From contig JABFXB010000304.1 of NCBI GenBank assembly GCA_013361975.1, forward strand, positions 1 through 8,071: a stretch of DNA of 8,071 bases, given 5' to 3'. The notes beneath the pieces are model-generated. The model searched no databases and had not been told where the DNA came from. It worked only from the letters and a program-made list of their open reading frames with translations. Below are positions 1-6,360 of this stretch, piece by piece. Each line of letters starts with the position of its first letter. Position 1 is the first letter of the stretch. A program made the translations under genes and the position numbers. The DNA comes from Dermatophilaceae bacterium. Lineage in GTDB: Bacteria > Actinomycetota > Actinomycetes > Actinomycetales > Dermatophilaceae.

Positions 1-1173
1 CAGGACCGCTGCTGCCTCGTCGCGGACGGGCACCCAGATGTTGAGCCCGTCGGAGCCCTGAACAGTGATGCCGTGCTCAGCGAGCCGGGTGACCACGAGG
101 TCCCGGCGGCGCGCGTACTCCCCTCTGGCAGAAGCGATCTGACGACTGCACGACTCGTCTCGGAGCAGCCCCGCGAGGACGCGCTGGAGCAGCCGGCTCG
201 TCCAGCCCTGGCCGAGGGCTCGCGAGTGGCGCACCGGCGCGAGCAGCGCCGTGGGACCGCTCAGGGCCGCAATGCGCAGGTCGGGTCCGTGAGATTTGCT
301 GAAGCTGCGGATGTGCAGCACCTGGTCGGGGATCCAGGCCCCGAGGCTGATCGGCGACGAGGTCGAGATGGGGCCGCTGGAGTCGTCCTCGATGACGACG
401 CAGTCGTGCCCCTTCAGCAGGTTCGCGAGTCGGCGAGCCCGTGTCGGAGACATCGAGATTCCCGTCGGGTTCTGGCCGCGAGGCTGGACCACGAGGGCGA
501 CCGGGCGGCGGGGGAGCAGGGCCTCGACCCGGTCGAGGTCGATCCCGGTCTCGTCGAGAGGCACGCCCACGACGTCGATGCCGCGGTCCTCGAGCAGGTC
601 GAGCAGCGGGGGGAAGCCCGGGTTCTCGACGAGCACGAGGTCTCCCGGACGCAGCAGGGCACGGGTGACGAGGTCGAGGGCGTCCATGGCGCCGTCGACG
701 ACGAGGAGCTCCTCGGCGGCATACGGCCAGTCGCGCAGCAGCTCGGTGCGCAGGTCGTCGAGCAGCGGGTCGTCGAGGTAGCTGCTCGGCGCGGCCGGGT
801 CGTCGAGGCCGGCGAGCACGGCGTGCAGCGGCGGAAGCAGCTGCCCGTCCGGGATCCCGGTCGAGAGGTCGAGGCTGACCGGCGACTCGTGCCGCAGGGC
901 CCGGCTGTAGCGCTCACCGCCGCGCGTCGTGGGCGCCACCGTGGTGCCGCGGCGGCCGTCGGAACGGATCGTGCCCGAGCGGGCGAGCAGCTGCCACGCC
1001 GCGCTGACCGTCGTCGGCGACATCATCAGCTCCTCCGCGACGCGGCGGATGGGGGGCAGCTGGTCCCCGGGCTGGAGCGTCGCGTCTCGGATCGCGCGCG
1101 ACACCGCCTGGGCCAGGCCCTTCGCGGTGGGCGCGTCGAGGCGCTCCTCGATGGCCGAGATCGTCGCTCGCAT
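1..1173 (-). CDS. MocR-type PLP-dependent GntR-family transcriptional regulator (3' end cut by window)
   Basis: Seen: 391 codons, open to the left window edge, from an ATG at 1173. Residues about 16-75 form a GntR winged helix-turn-helix (LQPGDQLPPIRRVAEEL, then SPTTVSAAWQLLARSG). Residues about 95-391 are an aminotransferase class I fold: NPTG at 235-238, EDD at 262-264 for the PLP ring, and the Schiff-base lysine K293 in SFSKSHGPDLR. Known: MocR proteins such as GabR and TauR bind PLP and an amino acid and control a neighbouring catabolic operon. Inference: it controls mmsA and the aminotransferase, divergent across 60 bp, probably sensing a beta- or omega-amino acid, and may regulate itself. 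Odd: the residue two after the ring-binding Asp, usually Tyr in GabR-like proteins, is Ser265. The start is chosen because TATGTT sits 6 nt upstream and the helix-turn-helix begins soon after. The missing C-terminus is probably short, about 50-70 residues by family length. Confidence 0.9.
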   Translation of the reverse strand, partial: MRATISAIEERLDAPTAKGLAQAVSRAIRDATLQPGDQLPPIRRVAEELMMSPTTVSAAWQLLARSGTIRSDGRRGTTVAPTTRGGERYSRALRHESPVSLDLSTGIPDGQLLPPLHAVLAGLDDPAAPSSYLDDPLLDDLRTELLRDWPYAAEELLVVDGAMDALDLVTRALLRPGDLVLVENPGFPPLLDLLEDRGIDVVGVPLDETGIDLDRVEALLPRRPVALVVQPRGQNPTGISMSPTRARRLANLLKGHDCVVIEDDSSGPISTSSPISLGAWIPDQVLHIRSFSKSHGPDLRIAALSGPTALLAPVRHSRALGQGWTSRLLQRVLAGLLRDESCSRQIASARGEYARRRDLVVTRLAEHGITVQGSDGLNIWVPVRDEAAAVL

Positions 1174-1184
1174 GTTCGTAACAT
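1172..1184. promoter_or_regulatory. 13-bp palindrome over regulator start, candidate operator
   Basis: Seen: ATGTT-CGT-AACAT, perfect 5-bp arms around a 3-nt centre. It covers the start codon and most of the -10 element of the leftward regulator gene. The pentamer CGTAA inside it (1177-1181) recurs at 1219-1223, overlapping the mmsA -10, exactly 42 bp away, or about four helical turns. Known: MocR dimers often bind two spaced half-sites in the divergent gap. Inference only: operator for autoregulation and mmsA control. The repeats are short and could be chance. Confidence 0.35.
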
Positions 1185-1210
1185 AGCAATGAGTGCTTTG
1201 TATGGTGCAA
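1180..1210 (-). promoter_or_regulatory. Leaderless promoter of the MocR-type regulator
   Basis: Seen on the minus strand: TATGTT (1185-1180) preceded by TGC, giving an extended -10 (TGnTATGTT). A possible -35 TTGCAC lies at 1210-1205, with a 19-nt spacer. Only 6 nt separate the -10 from the ATG at 1173, so a normally placed transcription start falls on or next to the A of ATG. There is no Shine-Dalgarno. The long spacer is offset by the extended -10. Confidence 0.55.
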
Positions 1211-1226
1211 GGCTGGAACGTAATGT
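1198..1226 (+). promoter_or_regulatory. Leaderless promoter of mmsA
   Basis: Seen: TTGTAT (1198-1203), a 17-nt spacer, then TAATGT (1221-1226), followed by 7 nt and the ATG at 1234. The transcription start would be at or next to the ATG, so the mRNA would be leaderless; no purine-rich ribosome-binding site is present. The -35 overlaps the regulator's own -35 region, so the two promoters probably compete or are jointly controlled. Confidence 0.6.
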
Positions 1227-1233
1227 GGCGCGC

Positions 1234-2736
1234 ATGACGACCCCCACCGTGACGACCATCGACCACTGGATCCAGGGCGCGCGCGTGCCCGGCACCTCCG
1301 GCCGCACCGCCCCCGTGCACGACCCCGCGACGGGGCGGCAGACGGGTGAGGTCGCCCTCGCGTCGGCAGCCGAGGTCGACGCGGCGGTGAAGACAGCAGC
1401 CGCGGCGAGCTGCGACTGGCGCACGAGTTCGCTCTCGAAGCGGGCCGCGGTGCTCTTCGGCTTCCGCGAGCTGCTCCACACGCACACCGACGAGCTGGCC
1501 GCCATCATCACGGCCGAGCACGGCAAGGTGCTGTCCGACGCCGTGGGCGAGATCGCCCGCGGCCTCGAGAACGTCGAGTTCGCCACGGGAGTCCCGCAGC
1601 TGCTCAAGGGCGGCTTCTCCGAGCAGGCCGCCACCGGTGTCGACGTCTACAGCATCCGCCAGCCGCTGGGCGTCGTCGCCGGCATCACGCCGTTCAACTT
1701 CCCGGTCATGGTGCCGCTGTGGATGTGCGCCAACGCCATCGCGTGCGGCAACACGTTCGTGCTCAAGCCGAGCGAGAAGGACCCCTCGGCGTCGCTCTTC
1801 CTCGCCGAGCTGTGGAAGCGGGCGGGCCTGCCCGACGGCGTCTTCACCGTCGTGCACGGCGACAAGGAGGCCGTGGACGCACTCCTCGACCACGACGACG
1901 TCGCCGCGGTGAGCTTCGTCGGCTCGACCCCCATCGCGAAGTACATCTACGAGCGCGGCACCGCGAACGGCAAGCGGGTCCAGGCCCTCGGCGGCGCCAA
2001 GAACCACGCGCTCGTGCTGCCCGACGCCGACATCGACATGGCGGCCGACGCGATCGTCTCCGCGGCCTACGGCGCCGCGGGCGAGCGCTGCATGGCGCTC
2101 TCGGTCGCCGTCGCGGTGGGCGGTGTCGGCGACGCGCTCGTGCGGGCCGTCTCCGACCGGCTGCCCGCGCTCAGGGTGGGACCCGGCGCCGCCGAGGGCA
2201 CCGACATGGGGCCGCTCATCACGGCGGAGCACCGCGACAAGGTCGCCGGCTACGTCGCGGAGGGCGCTGCGGCCGGCGCCACCGTCGTCGTCGACGGTCG
2301 TGAGCAGGACGTGCCGTCCGACGGCTTCTTCCTCGGCATGACGCTCCTCGACGACGTGACGCCCGACATGACCGTCTACCGCGACGAGATCTTCGGACCG
2401 GTCCTTTCGGTCGTGCGCGTCGACACGTACGAGGAGGGCCTGGCCCTCATCAACCGCAACCAGTACGCCAACGGCACGGCGATCTTCACCCGCGACGGTG
2501 GTGCGGCCCGCCGCTTCCAGAACGAGGTCGAGGTCGGCATGGTCGGCATCAACGTCCCGATCCCCGTTCCGGTCGCCTACTACTCGTTCGGCGGTTGGAA
2601 GGACTCCCTCTTCGGCGACACCCACATGTACGGTCCGGAGGGGATCAGCTTCTACACGCGCGGCAAGGTCGTCACGCAGCGCTGGCCCGACCCGGCGACC
2701 TCGACGGTCGACCTCGGCTTCCCACGCACGCGCTGA
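1234..2736 (+). CDS. mmsA: CoA-acylating (methyl)malonate-semialdehyde dehydrogenase
   Basis: 500 residues, the usual length. Known: the enzyme oxidises and decarboxylates methylmalonate semialdehyde or malonate semialdehyde with NAD+ and CoA, giving propionyl-CoA or acetyl-CoA plus CO2, in the cytosol. Seen: aldehyde dehydrogenase fold with oxyanion-hole N155 (TPFNFP), KPSEKDPS at 178-185, catalytic C286 in GERCMALS, EIFGPV from E385, and a C-terminal GGWKDSLFGDTHMYG. Where ordinary aldehyde dehydrogenases carry a general-base Glu, this one has LGGAKNH (252-258), diagnostic of the MMSDH family. The frame stays open far upstream (from 73), but that stretch is antisense to the regulator. An in-frame ATG at 1189 would place the promoter inside the gene, so 1234 is preferred. 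It is first in an operon with the aminotransferase 38 nt downstream. This function is confident; which semialdehyde is used is not. Confidence 0.95.
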   Translation: MTTPTVTTIDHWIQGARVPGTSGRTAPVHDPATGRQTGEVALASAAEVDAAVKTAAAASCDWRTSSLSKRAAVLFGFRELLHTHTDELAAIITAEHGKVLSDAVGEIARGLENVEFATGVPQLLKGGFSEQAATGVDVYSIRQPLGVVAGITPFNFPVMVPLWMCANAIACGNTFVLKPSEKDPSASLFLAELWKRAGLPDGVFTVVHGDKEAVDALLDHDDVAAVSFVGSTPIAKYIYERGTANGKRVQALGGAKNHALVLPDADIDMAADAIVSAAYGAAGERCMALSVAVAVGGVGDALVRAVSDRLPALRVGPGAAEGTDMGPLITAEHRDKVAGYVAEGAAAGATVVVDGREQDVPSDGFFLGMTLLDDVTPDMTVYRDEIFGPVLSVVRVDTYEEGLALINRNQYANGTAIFTRDGGAARRFQNEVEVGMVGINVPIPVPVAYYSFGGWKDSLFGDTHMYGPEGISFYTRGKVVTQRWPDPATSTVDLGFPRTR

Positions 2737-2756
2737 CCGCGCCCACCACGCCGACA

Positions 2757-2764
2757 GAAAGGGG
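2757..2764 (+). promoter_or_regulatory. Ribosome-binding site of the aminotransferase gene
   Basis: GAAAGGGG ends 10 nt before the ATG at 2775, fixing that start over upstream in-frame alternatives that lie inside mmsA. The G run can pair with CCCC at 2768-2771 (GGGG-CAT-CCCC), a small hairpin that might weaken ribosome access. Confidence 0.6.
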
Positions 2765-2774
2765 CATCCCCACC

Positions 2775-4157
2775 ATGACCGACCTGGACCGCCGCACCGT
2801 CGTCAAGGACCTTCTCGACCAGATGGGTGAGGACGAGGTGCGCGCCCTCGACCGCGCCCACGTCTTCCACTCGTGGTCGGCGCAAGGCCTCATCGACCCG
2901 CTGCCGATCGCCCGCGCCGAGGGCTCGTACTTCTGGGACTACGCCGGCAAGCGCTACCTCGACTTCAGCAGCCAGCTCGTCAACGTCAACATCGGCTACA
3001 ACCACCCAAAGGTCGTCGCCGCCATCCAGGAGCAGGCCGGCCGGCTCGCGACGATCCAGCCGTCCTTCGCCAACGACGCCCGCAGCGAGGCGGCCCGGCT
3101 CATCACCGAGGTCGCGCCGGAGGGGCTGTCAGCGGTGTTCTTCACCAACGGCGGCGCCGAGGCCAACGAGAACGCGATGCGGATGGCGCGCCTGCACACC
3201 GGACGCCACAAGGTGCTCGCGACCTACCGCAGCTACCACGGCGCGACCGCTGGCTCGATCACCCTGACCGGTGACCCGCGTCGCTGGCCCTCCGAGCCCG
3301 GCTACCCCGGCGTGGTGCACTTCTGGGGCCCGTACACCTACCGGTCGGCGTTCCACGCCCAGGACGACGAGCAGGAGCGCGACCGCGCCCTGCAGCACCT
3401 GCGCGACACGATCATGGTCGAGGGCGCCCACACGATCGCCGCGATCATCCTCGAGACGGTCGTGGGCACCAACGGCATCCTCGTGCCGCCCGACGGCTAC
3501 CTGCAGGGCGTTCGCGACCTGTGCGACGAGCACGGCATCATCCTGATCGCCGACGAGGTCATGGCCGGTTTCGGCCGGTGCGGCGAGTGGTTCGCCGTCG
3601 ACCACTGGGGCGTGCGGCCCGACCTCATCACGTTCGCCAAGGGCGTCAACTCGGGCTACGTGCCGCTCGGGGGCGTCGTCATCTCCGACGAGATCCGCGC
3701 CACCTTCGACCAGCGCGCCTTTCCCGGCGGCCTGACCTACTCGGGCCACCCGCTCGCGTGCGCCTCGGCCGTCGCGTCGATCAACGCCTTCCGCGAGGAG
3801 GGCATCATCGAGAACGCCCGCTCGCTCGGCACCGACGTCATCGGCCCGCGACTGCGCGAGATCGCAGCCAAGCACCCCAGTGTCGGCGACGTGCGAGGCC
3901 TGGGCGTCTTCTGGGCCGTCGAGCTCGTTCGCGACCGTGAGATCCGCGAGCCGCTGGTGCCCTACAACGCCGGCGGTGAGGCGGCGGCTCCGATGGCGGC
4001 CTTCGCGGCCGCGTGCAAGGAGCGCGGGCTCTGGCCGTTCACGCACTTCAACCGCACGCACGTCGTACCGCCGTGCACGACGACGCCCGCCGAGGCCGAG
4101 GAGGGACTCGCCGTCCTCGACGAGGCGCTTTCGGTGGCCGACGAGTTCACGGCCTGA
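2775..4157 (+). CDS. Class III PLP-dependent omega-amino acid aminotransferase
   Basis: 460 residues, fold-type I class III, annotated in many genomes loosely as 'aspartate aminotransferase family'. Seen: NGGAEANE at 125-132 (PLP phosphate loop), SYHGAT at 153-158, the PLP-ring aspartate D260 in ADEVMAGFGR, the Schiff-base lysine K289 in TFAKG, and phosphate-binding T321 in GGLTYSGHP. Known: relatives include beta-alanine-, taurine- and putrescine-pyruvate aminotransferases; substrate cannot be read reliably from these motifs. Inference: because mmsA lies 38 nt upstream in the same direction, the likely substrate is beta-alanine or 3-aminoisobutyrate, whose semialdehyde product MmsA consumes. 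This would make the pair the last steps of reductive pyrimidine or beta-amino acid catabolism. Alternatives are taurine or another omega-amine. The gene ends at an inverted repeat that likely terminates the operon. Confidence 0.88.
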   Translation: MTDLDRRTVVKDLLDQMGEDEVRALDRAHVFHSWSAQGLIDPLPIARAEGSYFWDYAGKRYLDFSSQLVNVNIGYNHPKVVAAIQEQAGRLATIQPSFANDARSEAARLITEVAPEGLSAVFFTNGGAEANENAMRMARLHTGRHKVLATYRSYHGATAGSITLTGDPRRWPSEPGYPGVVHFWGPYTYRSAFHAQDDEQERDRALQHLRDTIMVEGAHTIAAIILETVVGTNGILVPPDGYLQGVRDLCDEHGIILIADEVMAGFGRCGEWFAVDHWGVRPDLITFAKGVNSGYVPLGGVVISDEIRATFDQRAFPGGLTYSGHPLACASAVASINAFREEGIIENARSLGTDVIGPRLREIAAKHPSVGDVRGLGVFWAVELVRDREIREPLVPYNAGGEAAAPMAAFAAACKERGLWPFTHFNRTHVVPPCTTTPAEAEEGLAVLDEALSVADEFTA

Positions 4158-4174
4158 CCGAGTCCCGCAGAGTC

Positions 4175-4227
4175 GGGCGTATGCCGTCCCGCGCGGCCGT
4201 CGGGTCGTGACCGGACGGCATACGCCC
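4175..4227. terminator. Bidirectional terminator between convergent genes
   Basis: Seen: GGGCGTATGCCGTCC (4175-4189) and its exact reverse complement at 4213-4227, a 15-bp perfect stem with a 23-nt loop. It lies in the 93-bp gap between the aminotransferase stop and the stop of the leftward nuclease gene, so it can serve both. There is no T tract on either side, common for actinobacterial terminator-like hairpins. An alternative is a protein-binding palindrome, since each arm contains the 10-mer noted in the findings. Confidence 0.65.
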
Positions 4228-4250
4228 CCTGCGCGTGGGCTCGCGAACGG

Positions 4251-5090
4251 TCAGGCGTCGATCTCGACCAGGCCGGTGACGGTCGGGTCGACGGCGCGCT
4301 CGGCGGCGTCGACGGGCAGCGGCGGAGGCGTGCCGCCCCACGCAGGGCACAGGGCGCGGTGCTCGCACCAGTCGCAGAGGCGGCTCGGGCTCGGGCGCCA
4401 GTCGCCCGTGGTGGCGGCCCGCTCGATCGCGTGCCAGAGCGCCTTGACCTTGCGCTCGGTGCCAAGGAGGTCCTGCTCGTCGGGCTCGTAGGCGACGATC
4501 TCGCTGTTGCCGAGATAGACGAGCTGGAGCCGCTTCGGGATGACGCCGCGCTGGCGCCAGAGGACGAGGGCGTAGAACTTCATCTGGAAGAGGGCCTTGG
4601 CCTCGAAGTGCTCGGAGGGCGAGCGGCCCGTCTTGTAGTCGACGACGCGCATGGCGCCCCCCGGCGCGACGTCGAGCCGGTCGACGTAGCCGCGCAGGAC
4701 GAGGCCGTCGATCTCTGTCTCGACGTAGAGCTCGCGCTCGGCGGGCTCGAGACGGGTGGGGTCCTCGAGCCCGAACCACGTCTGCAGCAGAGAGGCGGCG
4801 CCGGCGAACCACTCGTCGGTGCGGCCCTGCTGCTCGGCCAGCAGCTCGAGCATCGCCGGCTCCTCGTCGGCGAGCCGCTCCCACTCCTGGGGCACCAGGG
4901 CGACGGCGGCGTCGATGGTTCGCTCGGTGGCCGGCAGGTCGAAGAGGCGCTCGAGCACGGCGTGGACCAGCGTGCCCCGAGCGGTCGCCTGAGTGGGCGG
5001 CGAGGGGAGCTTGTCGATGACCCGGAAGCGGTAGAGCATCGGGCACGTCATGAAGTCGGAGGCCCGACTCGGGGACAGCGCTGAGACCAT
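4251..5090 (-). CDS. RecB-family PD-(D/E)XK nuclease with predicted 4Fe-4S cluster
   Basis: 279 residues from the ATG at 5090. Seen: N-terminal LSPSRASDFMTCP with C16; nuclease core with D137 in GYVDRLD, then D151 and K153 in VVDYKTG, the PD-(D/E)XK metal and catalytic set; C-terminal C239-x2-C242-x5-C248. With C16 this gives the one-plus-three cysteine arrangement that holds a 4Fe-4S cluster in AddB and Cas4 nucleases. There is no helicase domain, so it is a stand-alone nuclease of the size common in actinobacteria. Known: such proteins are annotated as RecB family exonucleases; their role is probably DNA repair or end processing but is not well defined. A longer reading frame extends to 5159, but its first 23 residues are unlike the family and would cover the -10 element, so 5090 is chosen. 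It is divergent from the M50 protease gene. No cas genes are nearby, so Cas4 is unlikely. Confidence 0.9.
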   Translation of the reverse strand: MVSALSPSRASDFMTCPMLYRFRVIDKLPSPPTQATARGTLVHAVLERLFDLPATERTIDAAVALVPQEWERLADEEPAMLELLAEQQGRTDEWFAGAASLLQTWFGLEDPTRLEPAERELYVETEIDGLVLRGYVDRLDVAPGGAMRVVDYKTGRSPSEHFEAKALFQMKFYALVLWRQRGVIPKRLQLVYLGNSEIVAYEPDEQDLLGTERKVKALWHAIERAATTGDWRPSPSRLCDWCEHRALCPAWGGTPPPLPVDAAERAVDPTVTGLVEIDA

Positions 5091-5096
5091 GGCCAG

Positions 5097-5102
5097 ACTG
5101 TA
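5097..5102 (-). promoter_or_regulatory. -10 element of the nuclease gene, leaderless start
   Basis: On the minus strand TACAGT (5102-5097) lies 6 nt before the ATG at 5090, and no Shine-Dalgarno is present. No convincing -35 is seen at 16-19 nt. The hexamer overlaps one copy of the repeated GTATGCCGCC motif (5100-5109). Confidence 0.45.
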
Positions 5103-5182
5103 TGCCGCCGGGGCGACAGGGCTCGGCCGCGACCCACAGGCGGCGGCCGGGAGCGGCACAGGTCGACGCGGCGGGCAGGCCC

Positions 5183-5188
5183 TAGGGT
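5183..5188 (+). promoter_or_regulatory. -10 element of the M50 protease gene, leaderless start
   Basis: TAGGGT (5183-5188) is followed by 6 nt and then the ATG at 5195, so the transcript would begin at or beside the start codon. No clear -35 is seen. The same hexamer reappears at 8035-8040. Confidence 0.5.
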
Positions 5189-5194
5189 TGGGTC

Positions 5195-6343
5195 ATGAGC
5201 ACTCCCGCCCGCCGCCCGGGCCCCTCCCACGGGTGGCGGATCGGCAGCCTCGCCGGCACGCCGGTGTACCTGGGTCGTTCGTGGCCGCTCATCGCCGTGC
5301 TCATCGTCGTGGTCTTCGGCCCCAACCTCGCGCGCGCCGACCGCGGACCCGCCTATGGCTACCTCCTCGCCGGCGGCTACGCCGTGCTGCTCCTCGTCTC
5401 GGTGCTGGTGCACGAGGCCGCCCACGCCCTCGCCGCGCAGTGGCGCGGGCACCCGGTGAGCCGCATCGTGGCCGACGTCTGGGGCGGGCACACCGTCTAC
5501 GACGCCACCCGCAGCTCGCCGGGCACGACGGCCCTGGTGGCCGTCGTGGGTCCGCTGTCGAACCTGCTCCTGGCCGCGCTCGTCTGGGGCGTCCGCGCGC
5601 TCACCACGAACGAGACCGCCCTGACGCTGCTCGGCATCGTGGCTGTTGCGAACCTGCTCGTGGGCCTGTTCAACCTGCTGCCGGGGCTCCCCCTCGACGG
5701 TGGCCAGATCGTCAGCGCGCTCGTGTGGCGCGCCACCGGCAGCAAGGGGCGCGGCCTGGTGGCCGCCGGCTGGCTCGGGCGCGTCGTCGCGGTGCTGACC
5801 GTGGCCTGGTTCGCGCTGCGGCCCTTGGTCGAGGGGCGCTCGCCCGACGTCTTCGACATCGTCTGGCCCGTGGCGATCGCGTTCTTCCTCTGGCAGGGGG
5901 CCACGGCTGCAGTTCGGGCCGGACACATCCACGAGGTGACGTCCGGGCTCGCGACGGACGTGCTCGAGCCGGTGGTGCTGGTCGCAGGCGGCACCACCGT
6001 GTCGGACGTCGAGGGAACCGTCGCCCGGGGCGTGCACGTGGCGGCCGCCGACCCTGCAGGGTGGCCGCTGGGGCTGGTGGACGCCGAGTCCGCCGTGCGG
6101 GTGCCGGCCGAGGCCCGCGGCCGCACGGCCGTCGCCTCGGTCACCATCGCCCAGCCAGCGGCGTGGGTCGTGGCCCTGCCCGGTGATGCGGCGCTCACCG
6201 ACCTGATCCGGGTGATGAGCGAGCGCGACCTCTCGCACGCGGTCGTGATCGACGAGGACACGCGCGACGTGCGGGGCCTGGCCACCGCCGAGCGCATCAA
6301 CGCGGTGGTGGGCGCCGAGCTCGGCCGTCGCGGCCGCCGCTGA
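5195..6343 (+). CDS. M50 site-2 intramembrane metalloprotease with CBS-like C-terminal region
   Basis: 382 residues, predicted integral membrane protein. Seen: about six hydrophobic segments (roughly 30-46, 56-80, 110-135, 141-165, 186-205, 214-232). The zinc motif H73-E74-x2-H77 (VHEAAHALAA) is in the second, and the third ligand D168 is in NLLPGLPLDGG, the LDG motif of site-2 proteases. Residues about 238-380 are soluble and resemble a degenerate pair of CBS domains (DVLEPVVLVAGGTTVSDVE; DLIRVMSERDLSHAVVID). Known: M50 proteases cleave transmembrane substrates such as anti-sigma factors; the CBS-bearing subgroup, with mycobacterial Rip3 as an example, has no PDZ domain and may respond to nucleotides. 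The substrate here is unknown, and no anti-sigma factor is visible in the window. An 8-bp hairpin follows the stop. Confidence 0.9.
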   Translation: MSTPARRPGPSHGWRIGSLAGTPVYLGRSWPLIAVLIVVVFGPNLARADRGPAYGYLLAGGYAVLLLVSVLVHEAAHALAAQWRGHPVSRIVADVWGGHTVYDATRSSPGTTALVAVVGPLSNLLLAALVWGVRALTTNETALTLLGIVAVANLLVGLFNLLPGLPLDGGQIVSALVWRATGSKGRGLVAAGWLGRVVAVLTVAWFALRPLVEGRSPDVFDIVWPVAIAFFLWQGATAAVRAGHIHEVTSGLATDVLEPVVLVAGGTTVSDVEGTVARGVHVAAADPAGWPLGLVDAESAVRVPAEARGRTAVASVTIAQPAAWVVALPGDAALTDLIRVMSERDLSHAVVIDEDTRDVRGLATAERINAVVGAELGRRGRR

Positions 6344-6360
6344 CGGCACCGGTCACTCGT

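Noticed and set aside
1201..1206. TATGGT as a GabR-type ATACCA operator
   Set aside because: Its reverse complement is ACCATA, not ATACCA, and there is no second copy.
73..1233. Long open frame on the plus strand running in frame into mmsA
   Set aside because: It is antisense to the clearly homologous regulator, its residues resemble no aldehyde dehydrogenase N-terminus, and mmsA is full length from 1234.
3129..4061. 310-codon minus-strand open frame opposite the aminotransferase
   Set aside because: Composition of a GC-driven shadow with no recognisable domain; the plus-strand gene is intact with all PLP motifs.
4251..5090. Cas4 of a CRISPR system
   Set aside because: Shares the cysteine and nuclease motifs but there are no cas1, cas2 or repeat arrays in the window, and such stand-alone nucleases are common in actinobacteria.
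5048..6349. 433-codon minus-strand open frame opposite the M50 protease
   Set aside because: High-GC shadow frame rich in His, Arg, Gly and Pro; the opposite strand has HEAAH, the LDG motif and membrane segments.
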